DNA of 64,000 bases from Oxynema aestuarii AP17 (lineage in GTDB: Bacteria; Cyanobacteriota; Cyanobacteriia; Cyanobacteriales; Laspinemataceae). The notes beneath the pieces are model-generated. The model ran no database searches and was not told the origin of the DNA. It saw only the letters and a program-made list of their open reading frames with translations. Position 1 is the first letter of the stretch. Each line of letters begins with the position of its first letter. The stretch spans positions 3,517,501-3,581,500 of the forward strand of contig NZ_CP051167.1 of the NCBI RefSeq assembly GCF_012295525.1, written 5' to 3'. Position numbers and translations under genes: made by a program. This document shows, piece by piece, positions 38,950 through 47,907 of this stretch.

Positions 38950-40086
38950 TCAACGGGAGGAGATCGCCATTTCTTTTTCTTTCTCTTCTCGTGCTTCGCG
39001 ATAGCGATCGCGCCGTTCGGCTTCTTGTTCGCCGTAGAAAAACGTCAGTAAGGCAAAGCGTTTTCCGGCGGTAACGTCAGTGGCTTCATGGAGTAAACTG
39101 CACGAAAAAATAACAGCAGATCCGGTCTCGGGACGATATAAATGGGGACCGAATTCGGGAAACCGCAGATATCCCCCTTCGTATTCGCCCACATTGAGAT
39201 TGAGAGTCATCGCAAAACAACGATGGGCCGTTCCGGAGGTAGTATTGTCGCGATGGGGGCGGAAATAACCGCCGCGACTGGCGTCGTAGCAAACAATGCG
39301 AAAATCTTCGATGCGGGTGGCATTAAAGCGATGGGCTTTCCAAATTTCGGGAGTGACGCGACGACCTAATAATTCTTTGATTTTTTCTTTAGTTTCTCCC
39401 GGTTCGAGAAAGTGGTCGCGCCGAATTTTGTGGGAGTAGTCCATTAAAGCAACAGTTTGACCGTCTACTTCGCGCATAAAGCCGGATTCGCCGTTACCTT
39501 GTTCGTGCCAAATTTGAATTAAGTGACGGCAAAAATCCGGTTCAAAAACTTGAGGAATTAATAAAACCGGGGCTTGGTGGAGAATGTGGCGGGGGGAACC
39601 GCGATCGAGCAAGTCGTGCAACTCGGCTAAGAGTTGGTAGGGATAGAGGAGGGGGTCGATTTGGCGATCGATTTTAATAATTCTAAAGTTAGTATCGGTG
39701 AGAAAAATAGCGGGGGTGGCAGTCCAATAGGATTGACCTTCTATCTCCGCTTTTTCGATGAGATGGTAGGCTTTATAGGTGGATAAAGTCGGGTCGCAAA
39801 GTAAGGGAAAAGATAAGCCGCTAGATTCGGCGAGTTGACGGTGAGATTCGACAGAATCGATGCCGATACCGACGATCGCGACGCCGAAGCGTTGGTATTG
39901 GGTGAGGGTTTTTTGAAATTGGGCGAGTAAAATACGAGAATTGCGCGTGTTATCTTTACCGTAGAAATAAATTAGCATCGGTTTGCCCGCAAAATCCCCG
40001 GGGTCGATCGGTTCTCCATTTTGAGAGAGTAAGGAAAAACCGGGAATGCGATCGCCGACGGATAACGGAACTCTGGTAAAACTCAT
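38950..40086 (-). CDS. Peroxiredoxin-like / 2-oxoglutarate-Fe(II) oxygenase fusion
   Basis: A 378-residue two-domain protein. Residues 1-165 are an AhpC/TSA-like thioredoxin fold (VGDRIPGFSLLSQNGEPID, GIGIDSVESHRQ). The peroxidatic Cys is absent: the expected YFYPKDNTPGC reads YFYGKDNTRNS, with Ser50 in its place. Residues 175-360 are a prolyl-4-hydroxylase-type oxygenase with iron ligands His278 and Asp280 (PHRDNTT), His333 (LLHEATDV) and a 2OG-binding Arg343 (GKRFALLTFF). The first domain may bind a partner rather than reduce peroxide; the second should be active. Substrate unknown. Convergent with the DUF309 gene; monocistronic. Confidence 0.88.
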   Translation of the reverse strand: MSFTRVPLSVGDRIPGFSLLSQNGEPIDPGDFAGKPMLIYFYGKDNTRNSRILLAQFQKTLTQYQRFGVAIVGIGIDSVESHRQLAESSGLSFPLLCDPTLSTYKAYHLIEKAEIEGQSYWTATPAIFLTDTNFRIIKIDRQIDPLLYPYQLLAELHDLLDRGSPRHILHQAPVLLIPQVFEPDFCRHLIQIWHEQGNGESGFMREVDGQTVALMDYSHKIRRDHFLEPGETKEKIKELLGRRVTPEIWKAHRFNATRIEDFRIVCYDASRGGYFRPHRDNTTSGTAHRCFAMTLNLNVGEYEGGYLRFPEFGPHLYRPETGSAVIFSCSLLHEATDVTAGKRFALLTFFYGEQEAERRDRYREAREEKEKEMAISSR

Positions 40087-40448
40087 GAAATTTAATCAGA
40101 GAAAGTCGTAGGGGATAGAGAAGGCGATCGCCCTGGGTGGCGATCGCGCCAGGTCGGCAACCCCACACCTCAAGCATAGGAACTAGAGTTCAAGGAGTGA
40201 GAAAAGCGATCTCGCTTTCGCCTCGCAATGGTGAACGACGCAAAAGCGAGATCGCGGGCGGATTAAAAAGATGAAAGCTTTTGTGGCAAAAGAGTGACCA
40301 GACTGCTATAGCTTCCATCTTCCACGAGATACGCCCAACCCAGGCTGATATCAAAGGGGTTTAGTTTGATATCGACATGGGGGTTGCCATTGACGAGTGT
40401 GGACGAGAAAAGTGACAGAAAAATGACAGACCGCGCCGGGCACTAAAA

Positions 40449-41738
40449 TCAATGGATTTTGGCGGGGGAAGCGGCACAAATCGGCAATTCGAGGGTGAAG
40501 GTGGTACCGCGATCGCCCGCAGACGCGGCGCCGATCGTACCGCCGTGAACTTCAACGATTTGGGCGACAATCGACAGTCCCAAGCCAAAACTGCCGTGTT
40601 GGGGACGGCGGACGAGATCGACCCGGTAGAAGCGATCGAAAATATGGGGTAAATCTTCGGAGGGAATGCCGATCCCGTTGTCTTCGACGGCGATCGCCGC
40701 GTGACGCAGTTTCGAGTAAAGCCGAATCGAGATCGGCGTATCCGGCGGGCTGTACTGACAGGCATTATCGAGGAGGTTAAATAGCGCCTGTCGGAGTAGG
40801 TCTTCTTCGGCGCGGACGAAGAGGGGGCGATCGCCCATTTTTAAATCAATGGGGTGAGATTGGGCGATCGCCCGTTCCTGAAATTGCGAAACCACCTGAG
40901 TTAACCACTCCCGTAAATCGATCGCGGGCAACTTTTGAAAATTTAACCGTCCGCTATAGCGGGATAAAAACAACAGTTGACCGACTAACTCACTCATCCC
41001 TTTCGCCAAATTGACGATTTTTTCCAAGCGCATTTGCTGTTGCGATCCGTCGCCGACGGGCAGCATCAAACCGACTTGGGCGTTATTGAGAATCGCCGCC
41101 AACGGGGCGCGCAGTTCGTGAGAAGCATCCGCACTAAAGCGCCCGAGTCGATCGTAAGCTTCCCGAATCGGTTGCATCGCCAAACCGCCCAACACCCAAC
41201 CTGTCAAGCCGATCGCCCCCAACGCCAGGGGAACGCCAAACGTTAAAAACCATCCCAATTGTCGGCTGAATTCCCGAACGGAAGCGAGGGAAATCGCCAC
41301 TTGTAAATAACCGATGAGTTGACCTTGTTGATAGACCGGAAAAGTCACTTCACGCAACCACGGATCGGCGCGATCGACGGGTCGAACGGTGCGAAATCCA
41401 GCGACAGCTTCTAAGTGGGATGGGGGATGAACGCCGACAAACTGGACTAATTTTTTGTGGCGATCGTACCAACGGGCATAAACGATATTGTGGTTGAAGC
41501 GCAGGGCATTGGTTCCGAGAACGGGGACTTGTTGTAAGTTGAGCTGCCACGCGCCGCGATGGTAGCGATATTCGACGCTAGACGCCATCACGCGCACGCG
41601 GTCGGCTAAGGCGAGATCGAAACTATGGAGGCGATCGCGGAGTTCTAAAACGTAGAGAACCGTACAAAAAATCGTCAGAATACTGCCCATCGACAGGGTA
41701 AACCAGCGTGCCAAATTGCGACGGGAACGGTTAAACAT
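40449..41738 (-). CDS. rppB: Sensor histidine kinase, RppB-like
   Basis: A 429-residue inner-membrane kinase. Two membrane segments (about 13-32 and 160-182) frame a periplasmic sensor. The H-box is SADASHELRAPLAAI, the N-box LFNLLDNACQYS, and the G-boxes DNGIGIPSEDL and GSFGLGLSIV. The sequence and its pairing with the regulator 15 bases upstream match the cyanobacterial RppB/NrsS type, linked in Synechocystis to nickel response and plastoquinone redox control. The signal here is unknown. GTG/TTG starts are not needed; ATG 41738 precedes the first membrane segment. Confidence 0.88.
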   Translation of the reverse strand: MFNRSRRNLARWFTLSMGSILTIFCTVLYVLELRDRLHSFDLALADRVRVMASSVEYRYHRGAWQLNLQQVPVLGTNALRFNHNIVYARWYDRHKKLVQFVGVHPPSHLEAVAGFRTVRPVDRADPWLREVTFPVYQQGQLIGYLQVAISLASVREFSRQLGWFLTFGVPLALGAIGLTGWVLGGLAMQPIREAYDRLGRFSADASHELRAPLAAILNNAQVGLMLPVGDGSQQQMRLEKIVNLAKGMSELVGQLLFLSRYSGRLNFQKLPAIDLREWLTQVVSQFQERAIAQSHPIDLKMGDRPLFVRAEEDLLRQALFNLLDNACQYSPPDTPISIRLYSKLRHAAIAVEDNGIGIPSEDLPHIFDRFYRVDLVRRPQHGSFGLGLSIVAQIVEVHGGTIGAASAGDRGTTFTLELPICAASPAKIH

Positions 41739-41753
41739 GGGGTTGTTTGTTCC

Positions 41754-42428
41754 TCATGATTTAGGGCGCAGGCGGTAACCGATACCGTAGACCGTTTCGA
41801 TCCAGTCATGGGCGGCGATCGCCTCCAAACGGCGACGCAGCCGTCGGACTAAGGTGGAAACTGCATTGCTTTCCGGTTCGCTTCCCCAACTCCACAACGA
41901 CAGTTCGATCTGTTCTCGGGTGAGGATTTGCTGGGGATGGCGTAGAAAATATTCGAGCAGTTGGAATTCCCGAACGGAGAGTTCGACACGGCGATCGCCG
42001 CGCGCGACGGTAAGGGTATTTAAGTGCAGGTGCAGATCCGCCAGAGAAAGACTATCTCCCTGCCACAGGGGCGATCGACGGCCCAAAGCGCGCACTCGGG
42101 CGAGCAATTCCACCAAATCCACAGGTTTGACCAGGTAATCGTCCGCACCGGAATCTAAGCCGATCACTTTATCGGCGGTCGTATCTTTCGCCGTCAACAT
42201 CAATACAGGCGAGGTTTTACCCAGCGATCGATAGTGCTGGCAGAGACAGACTCCACTCATTTTCGGCAGCATCCAGTCTAGAATTAACAGGTCGTAGTCT
42301 TTTTCCCCAATCAACCACCCGGCAGTTTCGCCATCGCCGATCGCATCGACGATATGTCCGGCTTGAGACAAGGCGGTTTGGATCGGTTCTAATTGTTCCG
42401 GGTCATCTTCGACGAGTAATAGTCTCAT
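41754..42428 (-). CDS. rppA: Response regulator, OmpR family, RppA-like
   Basis: A 224-residue regulator: receiver domain 1-118 with acidic pocket EDD (residues 7-9), phospho-Asp in LLILDWMLPKMSG, conserved Thr in LMLTAKDT and Lys in DDYLVKPVDL. The winged helix (130-224) contains LSVREFQLLEYFLRHPQQI and VSTLVRRLRRRLEAI. It lies immediately upstream of the cognate kinase. The divergent small membrane protein gene starts 50 bases away, so both probably share a control region at 42429-42477. Confidence 0.93.
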   Translation of the reverse strand: MRLLLVEDDPEQLEPIQTALSQAGHIVDAIGDGETAGWLIGEKDYDLLILDWMLPKMSGVCLCQHYRSLGKTSPVLMLTAKDTTADKVIGLDSGADDYLVKPVDLVELLARVRALGRRSPLWQGDSLSLADLHLHLNTLTVARGDRRVELSVREFQLLEYFLRHPQQILTREQIELSLWSWGSEPESNAVSTLVRRLRRRLEAIAAHDWIETVYGIGYRLRPKS

Positions 42429-42477
42429 AACAGGGGGGAGTGGGGTTCAAACAAGCACACCGATCGGAGGTGAGAGA

Positions 42478-42870
42478 TTGGCAAAGTTGGATTTAAAGTC
42501 TTTGTCGTCCTGGGGCTGGGAATTTTTGCTGCCCCTACCTTTACTCGGACTGGCATTTTGGGTGGGCACGGGTTGGGCGAGCGATCGCCTGTTGAGTAAC
42601 GATTATCCGACCACCGAAGAAGTGCAAGCCGATACGGAAGAAGTCGTTCGCGTGTCGATGCAGGTGACCGTTATTAATATTGAAGCGGAAATCCATCAAA
42701 GCGAAAATTTTACCGAAGTTCAGGTCAATACGGCCAACTCCGCATTAACTGAATTGCGATTTGAGTTTCCCGTGACCGAATATCGGGCGATCGAAACCGC
42801 GATCGCCCAAGAATTAGGGTTATCCATTGAAGCCGTTCGATCCTTAGTCCGCTATCGAATTGATACCTGA
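42478..42870 (+). CDS. Small membrane-anchored protein divergent from rppAB
   Basis: A 130-residue protein with a TTG start, supported by the Shine-Dalgarno GGAGGTGA at 42466-42473. One N-terminal membrane segment (about 14-32, FLLPLPLLGLAFWVGTGWA) is followed by a soluble domain with VRVSMQVTVINIEAEIHQSE, then LTELRFEFPVTEYRAIETAI. It is possibly a target or modulator of the RppAB pair because of its divergent position, but I do not recognise the family. Confidence 0.7.
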   Translation: MAKLDLKSLSSWGWEFLLPLPLLGLAFWVGTGWASDRLLSNDYPTTEEVQADTEEVVRVSMQVTVINIEAEIHQSENFTEVQVNTANSALTELRFEFPVTEYRAIETAIAQELGLSIEAVRSLVRYRIDT

Positions 42871-43378
42871 TCTCGAATCGCGTTCAAATTCCATCCGAGA
42901 TCGCCTCCCGGACGGTCGGAGTAGCGACCTCGACCAGATTCGCACGTGGGAGGTTGACCGTTCAACCCGATCTAGACTCGGTTGACGACGCACCGCTTCG
43001 GCAAAATTTGCTAAGATCGGGCGCTAGCTTGCTGGCGGGGAAACTTCCCCCGGCGATCGCCCGTCTCGAACGAGTAAGCGAATTGACTTTAGATCTTTCA
43101 TCGAACCCGTTTGGAAACGCCAAACCAGATTGCGGCTTGCAGACTAGAGCGATCGCCAACCCCCAACCATCGGACAACATCAGTGACAGCAATCAGGTAC
43201 CCCCTCGATCTATGTTCTGACTCCAAACTCTCAACTCTAAAAAAATCTAAACTCTAAAAACCAAAACTCTCCCCCTTCTCTGCCTCCATCCGGATCGACA
43301 GGGCGGAGGATTGGGTAAACTACCAAGAGTTCCTCCTTTTTTCTGTAACTTCTCTAGTTGCCGAACTCACCAGCGATT
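42871..43378. other. Spacer before lptA
   Basis: An 88-codon frame (42954-43220) has no ribosome site or known domain, and I do not call it. 43220-43275 carries repeated AACTCTAAAAA motifs and probably the lptA promoter region. Confidence 0.45.
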
Positions 43379-43849
43379 ATGATGTCACTGACTTCGTTCC
43401 GTTCCTCACCGATCGTACGCTTGGGTTTGGGGGTCGCCGTCCCCTTCGTCGTACTCGGCGCGATCGCCTCGCCGACCTATCCTCAAACCTCCGGCAATCC
43501 CGCCGACAGTCGGGCCTTGCGGGTGCGATCGGACATTCAAGAAGCCGACTCCAACACCGGAATTGTCACCGCGCGCGGTAACGTCCGCATCAACTACCCG
43601 GCGCGCAACATGCAAGCGACCGCCACCCAAGCGCAATACTTCAGTCGCGAACGGCGGATCGTCCTGACCGGGAATGCTTACGTCCTGCAAGACAACAACA
43701 GTATTCGCGGCGAGAAAATCACCTACCTGATCGACGAAGGACGCTTTATCGCCGTCCCCGAAGCCAATCAGCAAGTCGAATCGATTTACTTCGTCACCGA
43801 TCCCGAAGCCCCCAATGCTTCGGCGGGCGCCCCTCCAGCCACTCCCTAA
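43379..43849 (+). CDS. lptA: LptA/OstA-like periplasmic protein
   Basis: A 156-residue exported protein; ATG 43379 is preferred over an in-frame TTG at 43358. The signal peptide ends near VVLGAIASPTYPQ. The OstA/LptA beta-jellyroll motifs are RVRSDIQEADSNTGIVTARG, then VRINYPARNMQATATQAQYF and RRIVLTGNAYVLQDNNSIRG with EKITYLIDEGRF. It would carry lipopolysaccharide across the periplasm. It is 43 bases before lptB, the cognate ATPase. Length is like other cyanobacterial LptA proteins. Confidence 0.9.
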   Translation: MMSLTSFRSSPIVRLGLGVAVPFVVLGAIASPTYPQTSGNPADSRALRVRSDIQEADSNTGIVTARGNVRINYPARNMQATATQAQYFSRERRIVLTGNAYVLQDNNSIRGEKITYLIDEGRFIAVPEANQQVESIYFVTDPEAPNASAGAPPATP

Positions 43850-43892
43850 ACCCCAAGGGAGTTAGCCAAGGAGATAGGGTCACCGCAAAATT

Positions 43893-44621
43893 GTGAAAAT
43901 CGTACTGCAAAACGTTCATAAATCCTACGGGAAACAGGCGATCGTCAAGCGCGTCAACCTGTCGGTCTCCCGTGGGGAAATTGTCGGCTTACTCGGTCCG
44001 AACGGGGCGGGAAAAACGACCACCTTTTATATTACGACCGGGTTGGAAAAGCCCTCACAAGGGGCGGTCTGGCTCGACGACATCGAGATTACGGGTTTGG
44101 CGATCGAAAAACGCGCCCGCCTCGGAATAGGCTATCTCGCCCAAGAACCGAGTATTTTTCGCCATCTGTCCGTCAGCGACAACATCCGCCTGGTGCTCGA
44201 ACAGACCCAAGTTCCCCCGTGGGAATGGCAACACCGCCTCGACTATCTCCTCGAAGAATTTCGGTTGACCAAGATTGCCAAAACTAAGGGGCTTTACGTT
44301 TCCGGGGGGGAACGACGGCGCACCGAGTTGGCGCGGGCTTTGGCTTCCGGCGTCGAAGGGCCGAAATTTCTCTTACTCGACGAACCGTTTGCGGGGGTCG
44401 ATCCGATCGCCGTGTCCGAAATTCAGCAAATCGTCGCCCGATTGCGCGATCGTCAAATGGGAATTCTAATTACCGACCACAACGTTCGCGAAACTCTGGC
44501 GATCGTCGATCGCGCCTACATCATGCACGACGGCGAAATCCTCTCTTCGGGAACCCCTCAAGAACTCTACAGCAATCCTCTCGTGCGCCAATATTATTTA
44601 GGGGACAAATTTCAGCTATAG
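43893..44621 (+). CDS. lptB: LPS export ABC transporter ATP-binding protein
   Basis: A 242-residue LptB ATPase. Walker A is GPNGAGKTT, Q-loop GYLAQEPSIFRHLSVSDN, signature YVSGGERRR, Walker B FLLLDEPFAGVDP and the H-loop ITDHNVRETL. GERRR instead of GQQQ and the loop EPSIFRHLSV are LptB hallmarks. It starts at GTG 43893. It works with an LptF/LptG-type permease encoded 190 bases downstream. A 12-bp tandem repeat lies in that gap. Confidence 0.96.
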   Translation: MKIVLQNVHKSYGKQAIVKRVNLSVSRGEIVGLLGPNGAGKTTTFYITTGLEKPSQGAVWLDDIEITGLAIEKRARLGIGYLAQEPSIFRHLSVSDNIRLVLEQTQVPPWEWQHRLDYLLEEFRLTKIAKTKGLYVSGGERRRTELARALASGVEGPKFLLLDEPFAGVDPIAVSEIQQIVARLRDRQMGILITDHNVRETLAIVDRAYIMHDGEILSSGTPQELYSNPLVRQYYLGDKFQL

Positions 44622-44660
44622 TAAACCACAATTCAACCCGTTATTATTCACCCCTTAATT

Positions 44661-44712
44661 TTCAAGCTTAAATTCAAGCTTAAATTCAAGCTTAAATTCA
44701 AGCTTGAATTCC
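44661..44712. repeat. 12-bp tandem repeat, four copies
   Basis: TTCAAGCTTAAA at 44661, 44673, 44685 and 44697 (the last with one change), each with a HindIII palindrome. Between lptB and the permease gene. Confidence 0.93.
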
Positions 44713-44813
44713 CCCCCGATTTTAAACCCGATTCTTTTAAAAACTTAGGAGAACTCGATCCCATGTTAAAAGCGCTCCCTTTCCACTAAAATCGCACTCC
44801 TCACCCGTCTCAA

Positions 44814-45989
44814 ATGACCTCTAGCACGTTCAAGCCTTTTAAATCTCTTAGCGGCTGGCTGCTGAGATTGTCCGTCATGGATCGTTACATCGCCAGCCAA
44901 TTGATAGGGCCTTTCCTCTTTGGAGTAGGCTCTTTTTCATCCGTCGGCATCTCCATCGGCACCGTATTTGACTTGATTCGCCGGGTCGCCGAAAGAGGCT
45001 TGCCCCTCGAAATTGCCGCAGAAGTTTTCTTACTCAAACTGCCCGATTTTATTGTTTTAGCCTTCCCCATGTCCGTGCTGTTGGCGACTTTAATGACCTA
45101 CAGCCGTTTATCGGGAGATAGCGAAATCGTCGCCTTACGCAGTTGTGGGGTCGGCGTTTATCGTTTGGTTCTCCCTGCCGTGTTCATGAGTTTGTTAGTC
45201 ACGGGCATTACTTTTACCTTTAATGAATTAGTCGTCCCGGCGGCCAACTACCGCGCCGCCACGACCTTAGAAAGAGCGCTCGGACGAGAAAAACCCCCAT
45301 TCAAACAACGCAATATCATTCATACGGAATACGATAAAGTTCGGCAAGAAAATGGCGATCGCGTTACGGTCATGAAACGGCTATTTTATGCGGAACAATT
45401 CGACGGCAAACGCATGAAAGGTTTGACTATTCTCGATCGCTCCCAAGAACCACTCAATCAAATCGTGTCCGCAGAATCCGCCACCTGGAATTTTGCCGAA
45501 AATAGTTGGGATTTCTTTAACGGAACCATTTATTTAATTGCGCCGGACGGTTCTTATCGCAATATCGTGCGCTTCGAGCACCAAGAATTGCAACTGCCGC
45601 GTACCCCTTTAGACCTCGCCTCGCGCAGTCGAGACTATGGCGAAATGAGCATTGCTCAAGCGAAAGAACGACTCGCAATTATTTCTCAAGGAGGGGATGA
45701 AGATGAAATTCGCGAACTCGCGGTTAGAATTCAACAAAAATATGCTTTACCCTTTGTTTGCGTCGTATTTGGCTTGGTCGGTTCCACCTTGGGAATCAGT
45801 CCGCGACGGGCGAGTAAAGCCACCAGTTTTGGCTTGAGTATTATTATTATTTTTGGCTATTATTTACTCGCTTTTATTATGAATGCCTTCGGACAAGCGG
45901 ATCTGTTATCGCCGTTTCTCGCCGGGTGGTTACCGATAGCGATTGGCTTGGGAGTCGGCACGATTTTGTTAGTGCGAGCTTCGCGATAA
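44814..45989 (+). CDS. LptF/LptG family permease
   Basis: A 391-residue YjgP/YjgQ permease. Family marks: MDRYIASQLIGPFLFG at the N-terminus, LPDFIVLAFPMSVLLATLMTYSRLSGDSEIVALRSCG (the coupling region), and three C-terminal membrane segments after QQKYALPFVCVVFGLVGSTLGI. The central jellyroll (about 120-290) binds LPS on the periplasmic side. Cyanobacteria usually have a single such permease, likely a homodimer, so I give no F or G letter. It is the third gene of the lpt cluster. Confidence 0.95.
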   Translation: MTSSTFKPFKSLSGWLLRLSVMDRYIASQLIGPFLFGVGSFSSVGISIGTVFDLIRRVAERGLPLEIAAEVFLLKLPDFIVLAFPMSVLLATLMTYSRLSGDSEIVALRSCGVGVYRLVLPAVFMSLLVTGITFTFNELVVPAANYRAATTLERALGREKPPFKQRNIIHTEYDKVRQENGDRVTVMKRLFYAEQFDGKRMKGLTILDRSQEPLNQIVSAESATWNFAENSWDFFNGTIYLIAPDGSYRNIVRFEHQELQLPRTPLDLASRSRDYGEMSIAQAKERLAIISQGGDEDEIRELAVRIQQKYALPFVCVVFGLVGSTLGISPRRASKATSFGLSIIIIFGYYLLAFIMNAFGQADLLSPFLAGWLPIAIGLGVGTILLVRASR

Positions 45990-46413
45990 GAGACGATCGC
46001 CGCCGTTGCACGATCCGCGATCGCCGAGCATGTCAGCCTCAGTTACAATAGAAACAAATTAGGCTATATTAGCCTCAGTTGAAGCGAGCCGTTGTAGCCG
46101 AAAGCGGCTGTCATTGTCTGAAAAGCGATCGCGCGATCGCGTCGAACCAATCCCTCGGCAATTTTTAACTGGCAGCCAGATAAAAAATAAACCTAAATTG
46201 GCACCCTCGAACTGAAATCTCAATCGTGTTTTGATTCGATCTATATTTATATTCGATCGAGCTTTGAATGAATTGATAGCAATTTCAACCTTCGTCAGGG
46301 ATGTAGTGGGGAGAGTTCCGCCCCCGAAAAAATAATCATTTGAGTGAGTGTCCCTCACGGCGATCGCCACCGATCGATCTTTACTCGTGTTAGCCTTCGC
46401 TACACTACCTGTT
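45990..46413. other. Spacer with short repeat
   Basis: No gene supported. TCAGCCTCAGTTACAATAG (about 46031) and TTAGCCTCAGTTGAAG (about 46068) are imperfect direct repeats that could be operator-like sites. The segment before 46414 has no clear ribosome site. Confidence 0.3.
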
Positions 46414-47853
46414 ATGTCCGATCGAAAAAACCAACCAACCGCCCTTCGCAACCTTCGCGCCCGAGTGCGACCCTTAAAACAACCGATCGTCTGGGGTTCG
46501 CTTGTCGTTTTGGGCTTTTTAAGCGTGTTTACTTGGGAATTTTCTTACCATCCCGAACGCTTTTTTAACATTGAAATTACCAACGAAGCACCTCCAGATT
46601 CAACGGAAAATCCGGAAGGAAGCGTAATTGTCGAAAATCCTCAAGAGAGTCAAAGACTGCCAGAAGCGTCCGTTAGAGAGCAAGAACCAGCCACCCAAAG
46701 CGCCGAGGTAGAAACCCAGAGGGCAACTCAATCCCCCGGGTCGGATACAGAATTAGATACTTTAATCGCCCCTGAAGGCATTACCTTCAATACGCAAAAT
46801 ATTAAACCCAAAGTTCCCGAATCTCGGAAGCAAGAAGAACCAAAAACAGTTGAGGTTCCCCGTCAACCACAACCGGGTCAAGGAGTTGGGACGACGAATA
46901 ATTTTGGCAATTTGAATGGCGATTTAAACAACGGTTTGGGATCGTTGCAACCCGGGACGATCGCCAATAATGGAGCGAATAATAATGGGTTGACAGGAGA
47001 TGCTGTCTTCGGCGTCAATGGCAGCAATGGCAATAGCGGCGATCGCGCCAATAGCGTCACCATGAGTGCTTTAGAAGCGGCGATCGCCCGACAGTACGCC
47101 AGCACTAATCCCTCTAATGTCAGTAATCCCAATAATGCTGGCAATAACGACAATTCAAGCGCCGACCGCCCCCAAACTGGCGCCAGCACTTCCAGCAGCG
47201 CCATCGATTCGTTCGCGGACGAACCCATTTTAAGAGTATTGCAGCCTCAATCCAGCCCCGCCAACCCTTCGACGGAGATCGCCAATCCCAACCCCAGCAA
47301 CTTCAACCCCCGCCAACCCAACGCCGCCACCGCGACCGACACCGGAAAAACTCCCAACCTCGCCACCCCAACCTACGGCGTTCCTCGCTTACCCGGACAA
47401 ATCGACTTCGCCACCCCGAACGCCAACCCCAATATCACCGGAGTGACGAATCCGACCCCCAACTTACCCGGACAGATCGTACCCGACACGCCGACGAACG
47501 CCTATCAATATTTAATGCAAAATAATTTAACTCCAAACGCGATCGCCGATCCGGGGAGTCCTCCCATCGCCAATCCCACCACCCCTCAAACCTCGCCAAC
47601 CCTTCCCGATAACTTCTACGGATCCGATCGCCCCAACTCCAGCATTCCCGGCTATTCCAACCCGACCCCTTCCCAAGGATTCGCCGGATCGACCTCCAAT
47701 AACCCGACACCGACCAATCCCTATAACCTCAGTCCCAACGGATCGAATCCGACAATACAACCGATTCAACCTCCCCAACCGTATAGCGTCCCCCGTCCGA
47801 TTCCCGGACGCTACATCGGCGGCGGCGAAATCAACACCTTCTCCAATCCATAA
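46414..47853 (+). CDS. Membrane-anchored Asn/Pro-rich hypothetical protein
   Basis: About 479 residues from ATG 46414 (MSDRKNQPTALRNLRARVRP); an in-frame upstream ATG adds a stretch without support. One membrane segment (about residues 27-43, IVWGSLVVLGFLSVF) is followed by a long low-complexity outside region rich in Asn, Pro, Ser and Gln. Scattered LPGQI and TPNxP motifs recur, and the end GRYIGGGEINTFSNP is more ordered. A topology like that of cell-wall spanning proteins is inferred. I do not recognise a domain. Confidence 0.7.
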   Translation: MSDRKNQPTALRNLRARVRPLKQPIVWGSLVVLGFLSVFTWEFSYHPERFFNIEITNEAPPDSTENPEGSVIVENPQESQRLPEASVREQEPATQSAEVETQRATQSPGSDTELDTLIAPEGITFNTQNIKPKVPESRKQEEPKTVEVPRQPQPGQGVGTTNNFGNLNGDLNNGLGSLQPGTIANNGANNNGLTGDAVFGVNGSNGNSGDRANSVTMSALEAAIARQYASTNPSNVSNPNNAGNNDNSSADRPQTGASTSSSAIDSFADEPILRVLQPQSSPANPSTEIANPNPSNFNPRQPNAATATDTGKTPNLATPTYGVPRLPGQIDFATPNANPNITGVTNPTPNLPGQIVPDTPTNAYQYLMQNNLTPNAIADPGSPPIANPTTPQTSPTLPDNFYGSDRPNSSIPGYSNPTPSQGFAGSTSNNPTPTNPYNLSPNGSNPTIQPIQPPQPYSVPRPIPGRYIGGGEINTFSNP

Positions 47854-47861
47854 CAGAAAAG

Positions 47862-47885
47862 GGTTCGAGGCGATCGCCTCGAACC
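47862..47885. terminator. Perfect 24-bp palindrome centred on HIP1, between convergent genes
   Basis: GGTTCGAGGCGATCGCCTCG followed by AACC reads the same on both strands. It lies between the stop codons of the 46414 gene and icd. There is no T-run, so termination is only likely, not proven. Confidence 0.6.
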
Positions 47886-47907
47886 GCCATCCCGAGATTT
47901 TCCTCGA

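Noticed and set aside
42954-43220. 88-codon frame before lptA
   Set aside because: No ribosome site, no recognisable family; probably open by chance in a GC-rich, HIP1-rich stretch.
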